From positions 1,426,001 through 1,490,000 of the forward strand of contig NZ_CP020821.1 of assembly GCF_002105755.1 (NCBI RefSeq): a DNA stretch of 64,000 bases, given 5' to 3'. Position 1 is the stretch's first letter; each line of letters begins with the position of its first letter. This document shows positions 27,564 to 35,324 of the stretch, in pieces. The stretch comes from Mycobacterium colombiense CECT 3035 (GTDB lineage: Bacteria > Actinomycetota > Actinomycetes > Mycobacteriales > Mycobacteriaceae). The notes under the pieces are model-generated. The model did not search any database. It worked only from the letters and a program-made list of their open reading frames with translations, and was not told where the DNA came from. The position numbers and the translations under genes were made by a program.

Positions 27564-28376
27564 ATGATGGGTCGCTTGAATACGGTGGCGCGGATCTACC
27601 TGATCGCGGTGACAGCAGCCACGGCGATCGTCACCGCAGGGATCGGCATCTGGTGCCTGGTCGAGCCGGCGTCATTCGCCGATGCCGTCGGCTTCGAAGC
27701 GCACCGGCACTTCCTACATGACGTGGGTGCCTTCCAGCTGGGCCTCGGCGTCATCCTGCTTCTTGCGCTGATCTGGTCCGACGCGTTGGCTACGGCGCTC
27801 GCCGGATTCCTCGTGGCCAACACCGTGCACACGGTCAATCACATTGTGGACCTCGACGTGGGTGGTTCCGCCGCGCAAGTGTGGGCCCTTGGTGCGGTGT
27901 CTGTGGCGTTGGTTCTGGCGTTGGTGTTGCGGCTGCGTCAGCTCGGCTATGTGCTGGGAACCGTTGGCGCGGCGACCGATTCGGCATTGGCACCGTTCGT
28001 GCGGCAGAAGACCATCTCGCTCACCACCTTTCGTAAGAACGGCGACCCCGGCGCTAGTCCGGTCAGCATCGTGGTGGACGGCGACCGCGCCTACTTTCGC
28101 AGTTTTGAGCGAGCGGTCAAAGTGCGCCGGATCCGGCGCAATCCGAGGATCGAATTCGCGGCGGCGACGGGGTCCGGCAAACCGACGGGACCCGCGCTGT
28201 GCGGCACCGCACGCCGGTTGGATGGAGCCGAATACGCAAAAGCGGCGCGTCTGCTGCGGCAAAAGTATCCGATCCTGCACGGCGTGTTGGTGCCGCTGGC
28301 GCACCGGCTCATGCGGTCCAAATATGGCCGCACCACACACTTCGAGTTGACGCCGGCACCCGAGTTCGCCCGCTAA
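27564..28376 (+). CDS. Membrane-domain plus PPOX (F420/FMN-binding split-barrel) protein
   Basis: 270 residues from the ATG at 27564, with GGAAGGG upstream. Residues 1-125 form about four membrane segments (IYLIAVTAATAIVTAGIGIW.., GVILLLALIWSDALATALAGFLV, VWALGAVSVALVLALVLRL). Residues 140-270 form a pyridoxamine-phosphate-oxidase-like split barrel typical of PPOX-class F420-dependent proteins: VRQKTISLTTFRKNGDPGASPVSIVVDGDRAYFRS, KVRRIRRNPRIEFAAAT. The soluble domain alone is common in mycobacteria as F420-dependent reductases; the fusion to a membrane domain is less so. Substrate unknown. Confidence 0.8.
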   Translation: MMGRLNTVARIYLIAVTAATAIVTAGIGIWCLVEPASFADAVGFEAHRHFLHDVGAFQLGLGVILLLALIWSDALATALAGFLVANTVHTVNHIVDLDVGGSAAQVWALGAVSVALVLALVLRLRQLGYVLGTVGAATDSALAPFVRQKTISLTTFRKNGDPGASPVSIVVDGDRAYFRSFERAVKVRRIRRNPRIEFAAATGSGKPTGPALCGTARRLDGAEYAKAARLLRQKYPILHGVLVPLAHRLMRSKYGRTTHFELTPAPEFAR

Positions 28377-28439
28377 CTGTTGCGGGGTCATGAGGTTGTT
28401 TACGGTCGCCCGGAATCAAGACCGGCATGCCGCGGCGTC

Positions 28440-28457
28440 GCCGGCCTGCGGGCCGGC
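28440..28457 (+). terminator. Terminator-like hairpin
   Basis: GCCGGCC-TGCG-GGCCGGC is a perfect 7-bp GC stem with a 4-base loop, 63 bases after the PPOX gene stop and followed by TCTT. It lacks a real U-tract, as many mycobacterial terminators do. Confidence 0.55.
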
Positions 28458-28484
28458 CTCTTGCGCATAACCTTCCGTATTAGA

Positions 28485-28515
28485 CCCTAAATGTCCCTAT
28501 TTTCGGGGTTTTAGG
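28485..28515. promoter_or_regulatory. Inverted repeat, candidate autoregulatory operator
   Basis: CCCTAAA at 28485-28491 and TTTAGGG at 28509-28515 are exact inverse copies 17 bases apart, just upstream of the HTH gene start at 28539. The AT-rich setting is unusual for this genome and includes likely promoter sequence. Confidence 0.6.
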
Positions 28516-28538
28516 GAACTATGCGGTAGGTTGTAGGG

Positions 28539-28964
28539 GTGAGCGTTGCTGTGTATTCGGCTGAACAGGTTGCCGACATTCTGGGACTGCACGTACGCAC
28601 AGTGCGCGGATACGTCCGCGACGGCCGCCTGCGCGCCGTGCGGATGGGCAAGCAGTACCGGATCACCGACCGGGACTTGCGCGTTTTCACCGGCTCGGTG
28701 CCCGACGAGCCGGCCAGCAGCCCGCATGCGTACGTCTCGACTGTCGTGCACATCGACAATGTCGACCGCCTCACGATGGACCGGATCACCGCACATCTCA
28801 CCGCTGCGGCGATCAGCGACTCCCGTCACCCGGCCCAGCTCAACGTCCACTCGACCTACGACGAATCTGCTTGCCGTCTCACCATTTTCGTCGTCGGCGA
28901 CCCAGAGTCCACGGCAGCTGTGGTCGGATTGATTGGCGCCTTGACACGTCAGGATGAGACGTGA
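28539..28964 (+). CDS. Excisionase/MerR-like HTH regulator with unassigned C-terminal domain
   Basis: 141 residues, GTG start. Residues 1-50 are an excisionase-type winged helix: YSAEQVADILGLHVRTVRGYVRDGRLRAVRMGKQYRITDRDLRVF. The remaining 80 residues (YVSTVVHIDNVDRLTMDRITAHLTAAA.. ACRLTIFVVGDPESTAAVVGLIGAL) look like a small alpha/beta domain I cannot place, perhaps ligand-sensing. It starts a three-gene run: its stop overlaps the alpha/beta-hydrolase start in GTGA. A clean inverted repeat lies upstream, so autoregulation is likely. Confidence 0.8.
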   Translation: MSVAVYSAEQVADILGLHVRTVRGYVRDGRLRAVRMGKQYRITDRDLRVFTGSVPDEPASSPHAYVSTVVHIDNVDRLTMDRITAHLTAAAISDSRHPAQLNVHSTYDESACRLTIFVVGDPESTAAVVGLIGALTRQDET

Positions 28965-29808
28965 GCACCGGCGTCTACCGCTCCTTATCTGGGCAGGAGG
29001 CGGTCGAGCGTAGCTACCGGGATCACCTCCAGCGATGGACGGTGCCGCTGCGGCACCGCACCGTCGCCACGTGTGAGGGCGAGACCTTCGTCTTGGACTG
29101 CGGATCCGCCAATGCGCCACCGGTGGTGTTGCTGCACGGCGCGGGGAGCAACAGCGCGATCTGGCAGGCAGATGCGCCGCGCTGGTCGCAGAACCACAGG
29201 CTGTACATGGTCGATGTCATCGGCGAGCCTGGACTGAGCGCGCCCTCCCGGCCCTCCCTTGACTCTGAGGGCTATGCGCTATGGCTTGACGACGTACTCG
29301 ACGAACTTGGCGTCGACGCACCTGCTCTGGTGGGGGTCTCGTTGGGTGGGTGGCTGGCTATCGATTACGCGATCCGCCGGCCCGGCCGCGTCGAACGACT
29401 GGCTCTGCTGGCCCCGGGGGTGTCGGCCGTCAACGCTACGGGGCGGTCCTGGCAGCGCTGGCCCTTATGCCGTTCGGAGAGCGCGCCACACGACTGGCCC
29501 TTCAGATTGCACTTGGACCGGGCAGCATTCCTGCCCCTGTCATCGACTACATGCTGGTGATCCAACGCAACTATCGACCGCGCCACGACACGCTGCCCGT
29601 CTTTTCCGACGAACAGCTAAAGGCCATCACCGCACCACTTTTCGTCATGTTAGGTGGACGTGACCGCATGCTTGACTCGCACGACACCGTTGCACGCTTG
29701 GTACGCCTGCAGCCCACAGCATCGATCAAGCTCGCTGACGCGGGTCATGGCCTGCTCGACGGCGGGGAGGAGCTGCGTACCTTCCTGGACCAAGGCATGT
29801 GCCTGTGA
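28961..29808 (+). pseudogene. Alpha/beta-fold hydrolase, single-base frameshift as read
   Basis: Two frames together encode one hydrolase of about 282 residues. The first has VVLLHGAGSNSAIWQADAPRWSQ (oxyanion region) and the nucleophile elbow GVSLGGWLAIDYA. The second has PLFVMLGGRDRMLDSHDT (acid) and ADAGHGLLDGGEEL (His). The break is at the G5 run 29416-29420; with six G the join reads LLAPGGVGRQRYGAVLAALAL, which is normal for the family. Its start overlaps the HTH stop and its end overlaps the next gene, so it is mid-operon. A sequence error is the likelier cause. Confidence 0.85.
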
Positions 29809-30224
29809 AACGGGCAGAGGACTCCTGGGCGTTCCGCGACGGACTGCGCCGCGACCTTCGGGCAGCACTGAAATCACGCCAACCTGAAACGATCTCAGCG
29901 CTACGAACAATGATCGCCGCGATCGATAACGCCGAAGCCATCCAACCAGACACAGGCTCGGCGCGACCTGCTGATGGCGTCATCGCCCACTCCTCGCCCG
30001 GAGTCGGCTCAACCGAGGCGATGCGCCGCGTGCTGCACATGACAGACATCCAAGCGATCGTGGTGAACCTTATCGCCGAGTACGACACACAGGCAGAGCA
30101 CTACCACTACGTTCACCAAAGCGAAGCAGCCGAACGGCTTCGACGACAGGCCAGCATCCTGCTCGCCTACCTCGAAGCAACGGGGGCAAGGCCGGGTTCG
30201 ATCCGCCGGGTGCGACCATCGTGA
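29805..30224 (+). CDS. GatB/YqeY-like domain protein
   Basis: 139 residues from the GTG at 29805, in a GTGA overlap with the hydrolase stop. The N-terminal half (LRRDLRAALKSRQPETISALRTMIAAIDNAEA) matches the YqeY family helical pair, which is related to the tRNA-binding tail of GatB. The C-terminal half (DIQAIVVNLIAEYDTQAEHYHYVHQSEAAERLRRQASIL) is also helical, and longer intervening Ser/Gly sequence separates them. Why it is coupled to an HTH regulator and a hydrolase is unknown. Confidence 0.75.
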   Translation: MKRAEDSWAFRDGLRRDLRAALKSRQPETISALRTMIAAIDNAEAIQPDTGSARPADGVIAHSSPGVGSTEAMRRVLHMTDIQAIVVNLIAEYDTQAEHYHYVHQSEAAERLRRQASILLAYLEATGARPGSIRRVRPS

Positions 30225-30345
30225 CACCACGTCCGTCGCCCAAGACGAAGTAGCCGCATCAATTCGTGGACCTTGTCGACGTCCTGACCGAGTTCAGCCG
30301 CCCCTTCCCACCTGATGACTTCTACCTAGACGCAGTCGACACGAG

Positions 30346-30570
30346 TGCGATATCGCCATCAGCCGTCGCACCGTCTCGCGAATACTGCTCGACGTCGGCC
30401 TGAATCGCCGACGCTTCATCGACGCAGACGGGCAGTCCAATCGAACGCCGCGCACGGTCAACGCTCGTCACCCAGGCCACATGATCCACGTCGACGTCAA
30501 GAGAGTGGGTCGCATCCCAGACGACGGCGGTTGGCGCGTCCACGGCCGGCAGGGGAAGCTAACAGGCAAA
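30346..30570 (+). mobile_element. IS481-family transposase relic
   Basis: One frame encodes ISRRTVSRILLDVGLNRRRF, then RTPRTVNARHPGHMIHVDVKRVGRIPDDGGWRVHGRQG, the HTH-to-catalytic-core stretch of IS481-type transposases including the first Asp (HVDVK). Both ends are missing and no terminal inverted repeats are seen. It sits between the YqeY-like gene and a convergent cutinase gene. The preceding 120 bases hold a short frame (VDLVDVLTEFSRPFPPDDFYL) that I cannot assign. Confidence 0.75.
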
Positions 30571-30582
30571 GACCTTTACCGA

Positions 30583-31293
30583 CTAAAGGTGACTTGCAGC
30601 GAAGTCCGCGCCCTGGCCCACCATTCCGTTGGCCGCGTACATGGTGTGCGCGATGCCGGGCGGTCCAGGAGGCGCGCCGTTGCAGACGGTGTCGTCCGGG
30701 GCGCACAGCTGGATGGTCTTGGGCGCGTAGAGGGGACCAATCGTGATCGGCGGCGCGCCGGCACCGCGCAGGAACTCATTGGACGGAGTTCCGAACAGGA
30801 CCACCGCGGCAACATGATTCGCCACCGACGGCGGCATCGGCTGAGGTACGTAGGCCACAAACTCCTGCGGGATCTCCTTTGGCACGGTCGCCGAGGTGAC
30901 GAATCCGGCCACGGCGGCGCCCTGGGAGTACCCGCCGAGCACTACTCGGGTGTTCGGACAATTCGACGCCGTGGACTCGATGTGCGTGCCGGCGTCCCTG
31001 ATCCCATCCACGACGGTTCTGGCGAATGCGACGCCGCCGTTGAAGTCGCTACTCGCCTCGTAGTTGACCGGATAGACCCCGACCGACTTTCCACCCACCC
31101 GTGACCCGAGCGCATCGACGAACGCCTGCCCGATCCCGCCGACACCGGGCGGCTCGCCGGTGCCTCGGGCGAACACGACTTCAACGTTGGGACACGGGTC
31201 GGCGGAGGCCGGCGGGGTGGGTGCGCAGATTGTCCCCGCCCACGCCGCCATTGCCGCGGTAGCGAGGTAACAAATGGTTCGTAGCGAGCTCAT
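30583..31293 (-). CDS. Secreted cutinase-family esterase
   Basis: 236 residues from the ATG at 31293. A signal peptide (MSSLRTICYLATAAMAAWAG.. PPASA) precedes the cutinase domain: DPCPNVEVVFARGTGEPPGVGGIGQAFVDAL, the nucleophile motif VVLGGYSQGAAVAGF, LCAPDDTVC with the acid, and GIAHTMYAANGM with the histidine. Mycobacterial cutinase-like proteins (Culp) are exported esterases or phospholipases. The three disulfide pairs of the family appear present. Confidence 0.92.
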   Translation of the reverse strand: MSSLRTICYLATAAMAAWAGTICAPTPPASADPCPNVEVVFARGTGEPPGVGGIGQAFVDALGSRVGGKSVGVYPVNYEASSDFNGGVAFARTVVDGIRDAGTHIESTASNCPNTRVVLGGYSQGAAVAGFVTSATVPKEIPQEFVAYVPQPMPPSVANHVAAVVLFGTPSNEFLRGAGAPPITIGPLYAPKTIQLCAPDDTVCNGAPPGPPGIAHTMYAANGMVGQGADFAASHL

Positions 31294-31410
31294 GACTGCG
31301 AATGCCCAAACGCGATTGCACCGAAACGAGAAGTCCGGGGCGATTAATTCCGGCATCGGTCCCAGTCTGTATCCCCGACACGGCGTCAACTGCACTCGAG
31401 GAGAGCACCC

Positions 31411-31992
31411 ATGACTGCTACCTATACCTTCGACGTCTTTTCCAGCCTCGACGGCTTCGGCGGCGTCAGCGGCGGCGATTGGGGCGGCTACTGGGGCAAG
31501 CAGGGCCCAGAATTGCTCGACCGCCGCCTCGCATTGTACGGCGAGAAGCAGCGAATGGTCCTGGGCGCCAACACTTACCGGTTGTTCGCACAGATGCTGG
31601 CCGTGAGCACCGAGGATTCCGACGTGCGCGACCCGTGGGTCACCCGGATGAGACACCTTCCGGCGACGGTTGTGTCGACCAGCCTGGATGGACCTCTCGA
31701 GTGGCCCGACGCGACTGTCGTGCGCGGCGACGCCGTCGACGTCGTTGGCAGGCTCAAGGAGGAGTCCGAGGTGCCGTTGCGCTCGCACGGCAGCCTGTCG
31801 ATGAACCGGGCGCTGATGGCCGCCGGCCTGGTCGACCGGGTCCAGGTGACGCTTTTCCCGGTGATCACCGGTCAGACCGGCGATGACCGGATCTTCCAGG
31901 GTGCGGCCGACTTCGACCTCGAGCTGATCGAGAGCCGAACACTGGACGGCGATATCCAAGAGCTCGTGTACCGGCCCACCCTGCATCCCTGA
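31411..31992 (+). CDS. Dihydrofolate-reductase-like (RibD C-terminal domain) protein
   Basis: 193 residues, ATG with GAGGAGAG upstream. The RibD/DHFR-like fold is indicated by YTFDVFSSLDGFGG, LALYGEKQRMVLGANTYRLFAQML, and the late HGSLSMNRALMAAGLVDRVQVTLFPVITGQTG. Family members are NADPH-dependent reductases of unknown substrate. It stands alone, divergent from the cutinase gene. Confidence 0.88.
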   Translation: MTATYTFDVFSSLDGFGGVSGGDWGGYWGKQGPELLDRRLALYGEKQRMVLGANTYRLFAQMLAVSTEDSDVRDPWVTRMRHLPATVVSTSLDGPLEWPDATVVRGDAVDVVGRLKEESEVPLRSHGSLSMNRALMAAGLVDRVQVTLFPVITGQTGDDRIFQGAADFDLELIESRTLDGDIQELVYRPTLHP

Positions 31993-32156
31993 GCCCCAGG
32001 GGCGCACGTGTCCGTACATCGACGTCGTCGACGCCCCCGGCGACGGGGGAGCGAGAAGCGGTCGGATCGAGGCCAACATTTCAGGACGATGTCAGTTGGG
32101 CAAAGGAACTGCAGCTTAGCCGTGTGCGGCGGCCGGCATCGGCCCGTTTCGCTTTA

Positions 32157-32597
32157 ATGTCGGCAACTATGGCCCGACAGACAAGTGGCGTGAAGTGCTG
32201 GCGCACAGCGCTTCACGTAACCGTGTCGGCACTGATGGTTGCCATCCTCGGACTCGCCATCAGCCCCGCGGCCCACGCGGCCGCGGCGATGGCGACGTTG
32301 TCGGTGGCACATACGTGGCAGACCGGTTTCATCGCCAACTTCACCGTTACCAACTCGAGCATGGCGCCGCTATCGGATTGGAAGCTCGAATTCGACATGC
32401 CGCCGGGACAATCCGTCTTGCACACGTGGAATAGCACCGTCGCCCAATCCGGCACGCATTTTGTTCTCACCCCTGCGAATTGGAATCGCGTCATTGCGCC
32501 CGGTGGTTCGGCCACCGGTGGTTTCAGGGGCGTGCTGAGCGGTACCTACTCGCCACCGGCGAATTGTGTGCTCAACGGGCAATATCGGTGCGCCTAG
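32157..32597 (+). CDS. Secreted CBM2 (cellulose-binding) domain protein
   Basis: About 146 residues from the ATG at 32157 (ATG 32169 also possible). A signal peptide ends near SPAAHAAAA. The rest is a single carbohydrate-binding module family 2 domain: VAHTWQTGFIANFTVTNSSMAPLSDWKLEFDMPPG, HTWNSTVAQSGTHFVLTPANWNRVIAPGGSATGGFRGVLSG, with the surface tryptophans used for cellulose binding and a C-terminal cysteine pair. No catalytic domain is attached. Mycobacterial cellulose-binding proteins of this size exist; the role is unknown. Confidence 0.85.
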   Translation: MSATMARQTSGVKCWRTALHVTVSALMVAILGLAISPAAHAAAAMATLSVAHTWQTGFIANFTVTNSSMAPLSDWKLEFDMPPGQSVLHTWNSTVAQSGTHFVLTPANWNRVIAPGGSATGGFRGVLSGTYSPPANCVLNGQYRCA

Positions 32598-32855
32598 AGG
32601 CGACCGTGCGCTAGGGCTCGACGGCGTCACGACGACCGAACACGTTGCCGGGTGACTCCGCGCGTCGCCGCCTGAGTCGAGCCATTTCGAGAAGCACCCA
32701 TTCGGTCGAGGGTTGCCGGCCGCGTTCGAACCAGGGGCTCGGCTGGGTGCACTGGCTCGCCGTCAATGAGCCCGGCGTAAGTTCGTTCGAAGCCCCGGCC
32801 GGGCGAGGGGGATCAGCCGGCCGCAGCTTGACCCACAAGACGCGAGAGGAAGCTC

Positions 32856-33464
32856 ATGAGAACGATCGCACCCCGCCACGCCACCGTCGTCGGTCTGGCC
32901 GCCGTCGCGCTCATCACCGCGGGCTGCAGCAATGGCAAGAGCGTCGAGGCGTCGGCACCGCCTCAGGCCGGGGTGAGCGCCACCTCTACGGTTAAAACCC
33001 CAGCGCCGCCCACCGAGGTGAAGATCGTCGGTGACCGCGACGTGGAGGTGACTCTGACCGGCCCCATCGCTGCCAAGTACTCGTCGGCAACGGAGGATCA
33101 GAAGAAGGCTCTCGGCAAGCCGCTGACGGGCGACCGCAACGCGGGGACACGGGACAGCGGTCTGGTATTCCAGCAGTTCCAGGGCGGCGTGATCACCGCC
33201 AGGAACGGTGACGTCGGCACGCCCGCCTACATCACGCTGGGCAAGATACGGGAGGCCTGGAATGTTCCGCGCAACCCCGACGGCACGCCTGCGATCACCG
33301 GCACTAACGGTTCGGCAGGTCCGCTCGGCTTTCCCACCAGCGACCAGAACGCCGTCGGCGATCAGCTCGTGTCGAACTTCGAGCACGGCACGATCGGGTA
33401 CAACCCGCAGACCGGCCAGGTCGAGGTGACGGTCAACGGGAAGCTCGTGCCGTCCGGGCTGTAG
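32856..33464 (+). CDS. LGFP-repeat lipoprotein
   Basis: 202 residues, ATG with AGAGGAAG upstream. Lipobox LITAGC (Cys24) directs lipid anchoring. The C-terminal two thirds hold LGFP-type repeats: ALGKPLTGDR.. GLVFQQFQGGVITARNGDVGTPAYITLGKIREAW, and GPLGFPTSDQNAVGDQLVSNFEHGTIGYNPQTG. LGFP modules are thought to attach proteins to the cell wall. A decayed, shortened copy of this gene lies at about 34135. Confidence 0.88.
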   Translation: MRTIAPRHATVVGLAAVALITAGCSNGKSVEASAPPQAGVSATSTVKTPAPPTEVKIVGDRDVEVTLTGPIAAKYSSATEDQKKALGKPLTGDRNAGTRDSGLVFQQFQGGVITARNGDVGTPAYITLGKIREAWNVPRNPDGTPAITGTNGSAGPLGFPTSDQNAVGDQLVSNFEHGTIGYNPQTGQVEVTVNGKLVPSGL

Positions 33465-33510
33465 CCCGAAAGGTATAGCCGGGTACCGGCGTTACTGGCT
33501 GGGCGAGTTG

Positions 33511-33966
33511 CTAGCTTTTCCAGACGACCTTGTCCGTGCCTCCGGCGTCCCGGTAGACGACGCTGTCGGGGTTCGTACCGTTGCGGACGTCGAAGTAAAG
33601 GCGCCCCGTAACCGGGCTGCCCAAGGGAAGCGGTCCCTCAGGGAGGCCGTCGGTCTGGTTGCCTTTCATCACCGCGAACGTGGAGCTGTTGACGGCCCGC
33701 GCGTTGAAGTCGGCAATGTTCGGGGTCGCGTTACCGCTCACGCCTTTCGCTGTGACGTCGGAGTACCAAATGCCGTCGTTGTGGCCGCTGGGCTGCAGGT
33801 TGCTCACCGTGTAGTCGATGGTGCCGCCATTACTGGAAATCTCGGCCATCTGGCCGAATTGCAGCACTTGCGGATCGGCGAATGCCGGGGCCGCCATGAA
33901 AAGTCCGACCGCCGCCAATGCAGCGGTTGCTGCGGTTGTTTTCGATGCAATGTGTGAGAACGCCAC
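33511..33966 (-). CDS. MPT63-family (DUF1942) secreted immunogenic protein
   Basis: 151 residues from a GTG at 33966 after GAAGGGAG. A signal peptide (VAFSHIASKTTAATAALAAVGLFMAAPAFA) precedes a beta-sandwich with the DUF1942/MPT63 pattern: TIDYTVSNLQPSG, GIWYSDVTAKGVSGNATPNIADFNARA, and TGRLYFDVRNGTNPDSVVYRDAGGTDKVVWKS at the C-terminus. The protein would be secreted. The function of MPT63 itself is unknown. Confidence 0.9.
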   Translation of the reverse strand: MAFSHIASKTTAATAALAAVGLFMAAPAFADPQVLQFGQMAEISSNGGTIDYTVSNLQPSGHNDGIWYSDVTAKGVSGNATPNIADFNARAVNSSTFAVMKGNQTDGLPEGPLPLGSPVTGRLYFDVRNGTNPDSVVYRDAGGTDKVVWKS

Positions 33967-34134
33967 GTCGGGCTCCCTTCGTGATGTGCCGGCTATCCAG
34001 GAGCGGCAGCTGAATTGAGTTCTATCCAAAGCTCGGAATTTCAAACCTGACGCTTATTAATGGCGCTTGTCGGATCCTGCGCACTGGTCACTCAGGTGCT
34101 TTGGTCGCCCTCTGTAACCGCGCGAATGGAACCC

Positions 34135-34240
34135 ATGAGAACGATCGCGTACCGCCTCCCGGCAGCACCAGGGCGGCGTGAGCACCACGGTAAACCGGAA
34201 GGTCGTCCTGCGGGGGCCGTAGCCCGGCAATACCAAGACG
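34135..34240 (+). pseudogene. Decayed remnant of an LGFP-lipoprotein gene copy
   Basis: The 5' end (ATGAGAACGATCGC) is identical to the start of the LGFP lipoprotein gene at 32856. Later pieces GTGAGCACCACGGTAAA and GGGCCGTAGCCCGGCAATACC resemble that gene's middle (GTGAGCGCCACCTCTACGGTTAAA, broken by a deletion) and its 3' end (GTAGCCCGAAAGGTATAGCC). About 500 internal bases are gone. This reads as a duplicated gene that has been deleted down to about 100 bases. Confidence 0.5.
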
Positions 34241-34338
34241 CCGGTCGCGCTCATCGCAGGTCAGCTTCTACGTCAAATATGTTGTAGTGCAACATATTTC
34301 GCGCACATGAACTCTGGCTTGGGAAGTGGCAGCAACGC

Positions 34339-35166
34339 CTATCGCACATCGCCGCTTGGGCGACCCCCATGGAGGTTCCACTGGCCGCAGTCGGGGGCCA
34401 GGACGTCGTTGACGTCCACTTCGAGTCCGCCGACCTTCGGCCCGGGATTGGACGCGGTGCTCACGATGCGCTGGTAGAGAACAGCGGCGGGGTGAACCTG
34501 GCTGCCGGACCAGGCTTTGGTTTGCCAGACCCACCGGCGGCCGGGTGTGCTCGAAGACCCGACAACGCCATCGGCCGCGGCCCACTGGCACACCCTGACG
34601 CCTCCGTAGACCCCGGTGCGCTGAACCCCAAGAACCGAGTTGATTCCGCGAAACCACGGCAGCGCGGTGTGATTCCAGGTGTCGCGATTGATGTCCTCGT
34701 CGATGGTGAAGAAAATCGGCGCACTCTGGCCGCCGCCTGCCGCGGTGTGCAAACCCCAGGCAGTACGCGCATCTGCGATGCCGCCCGCGTAGCCCCGGGT
34801 GAAGTCCGACGGTGCCGACCCACCCGGCTTACCGAATTGGTAGTTGCTGACGATCGCCAAGCCGGCGGCTGTCAGCGAGTCGGCGTAGGACCGAGTGATC
34901 GGCTTGGCGCCAAACGACGAGCCGGGACGCGACATCGAAACGTAGTTGACCACCCCGCTATAGCCGGCAGCGCGGATCTGCTGCGCCGGGATCTGGCGGG
35001 CGGCGAAGTCGATCAGCTGAGGGGGAGCGGCGGCAGCCGCCCTGGGCATGCCGCAGGCTATCGATGCGGCGCCCAGGCCGGCCAACGCGGCGGCGTAGCG
35101 CAGCGCGTCGCGCCGGGAAACCGCGCCCAGCCGCACTTCGCTGGCCGGCGGGGGCAAACTCTGCAT
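34339..35166 (-). CDS. DUF1906 glycoside-hydrolase-like Tat-exported protein
   Basis: 275 residues. The N-terminus has a twin-arginine signal (AVSRRDALRYAAALAGLGAASIACG) followed by the DUF1906 domain: LIDFAARQIPAQQIRAAGYSGVVNYVS, then ITRSYADSLTAAGLAIVSNYQFG, PIFFTIDEDIN, and a late GLEVDVNDVLAPDCGQW. The family (including Rv2525c of M. tuberculosis) has a glycoside-hydrolase-like barrel; a role in cell-wall maintenance is suspected. Single-gene unit. Confidence 0.9.
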   Translation of the reverse strand: MQSLPPPASEVRLGAVSRRDALRYAAALAGLGAASIACGMPRAAAAAPPQLIDFAARQIPAQQIRAAGYSGVVNYVSMSRPGSSFGAKPITRSYADSLTAAGLAIVSNYQFGKPGGSAPSDFTRGYAGGIADARTAWGLHTAAGGGQSAPIFFTIDEDINRDTWNHTALPWFRGINSVLGVQRTGVYGGVRVCQWAAADGVVGSSSTPGRRWVWQTKAWSGSQVHPAAVLYQRIVSTASNPGPKVGGLEVDVNDVLAPDCGQWNLHGGRPSGDVR

Positions 35167-35324
35167 CGCGCGATGTTAACGATGCGACTGTTGTTACCGA
35201 TAGACCTGCGCCAGCCGAAACGCGGTTGCATTCCCAAATAGATACCAAGTGGTGACCGTTCGGCTATGAACTTCCCAGCCGCGCGCGAAACAACGCCCCG
35301 TGCAAGCAGATTGATGTCTCGCCG

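Noticed and set aside
30481..31104. Long frame continuing from the IS481 relic
   Set aside because: After about 30570 it runs antisense through the cutinase gene. Only the first part resembles a transposase, so no intact insertion sequence is present.
30583..32079. A 498-codon frame ending in the cutinase
   Set aside because: Only the last 236 codons form a signal peptide plus cutinase; the front is antisense to the DHFR-like gene.
32598..32855. Minus-strand frame with WFERGRQPSTEWVLLEMARL between the CBM2 and LGFP genes
   Set aside because: The sequence looks mildly protein-like, but no family could be named and no start or ribosome site supports it.
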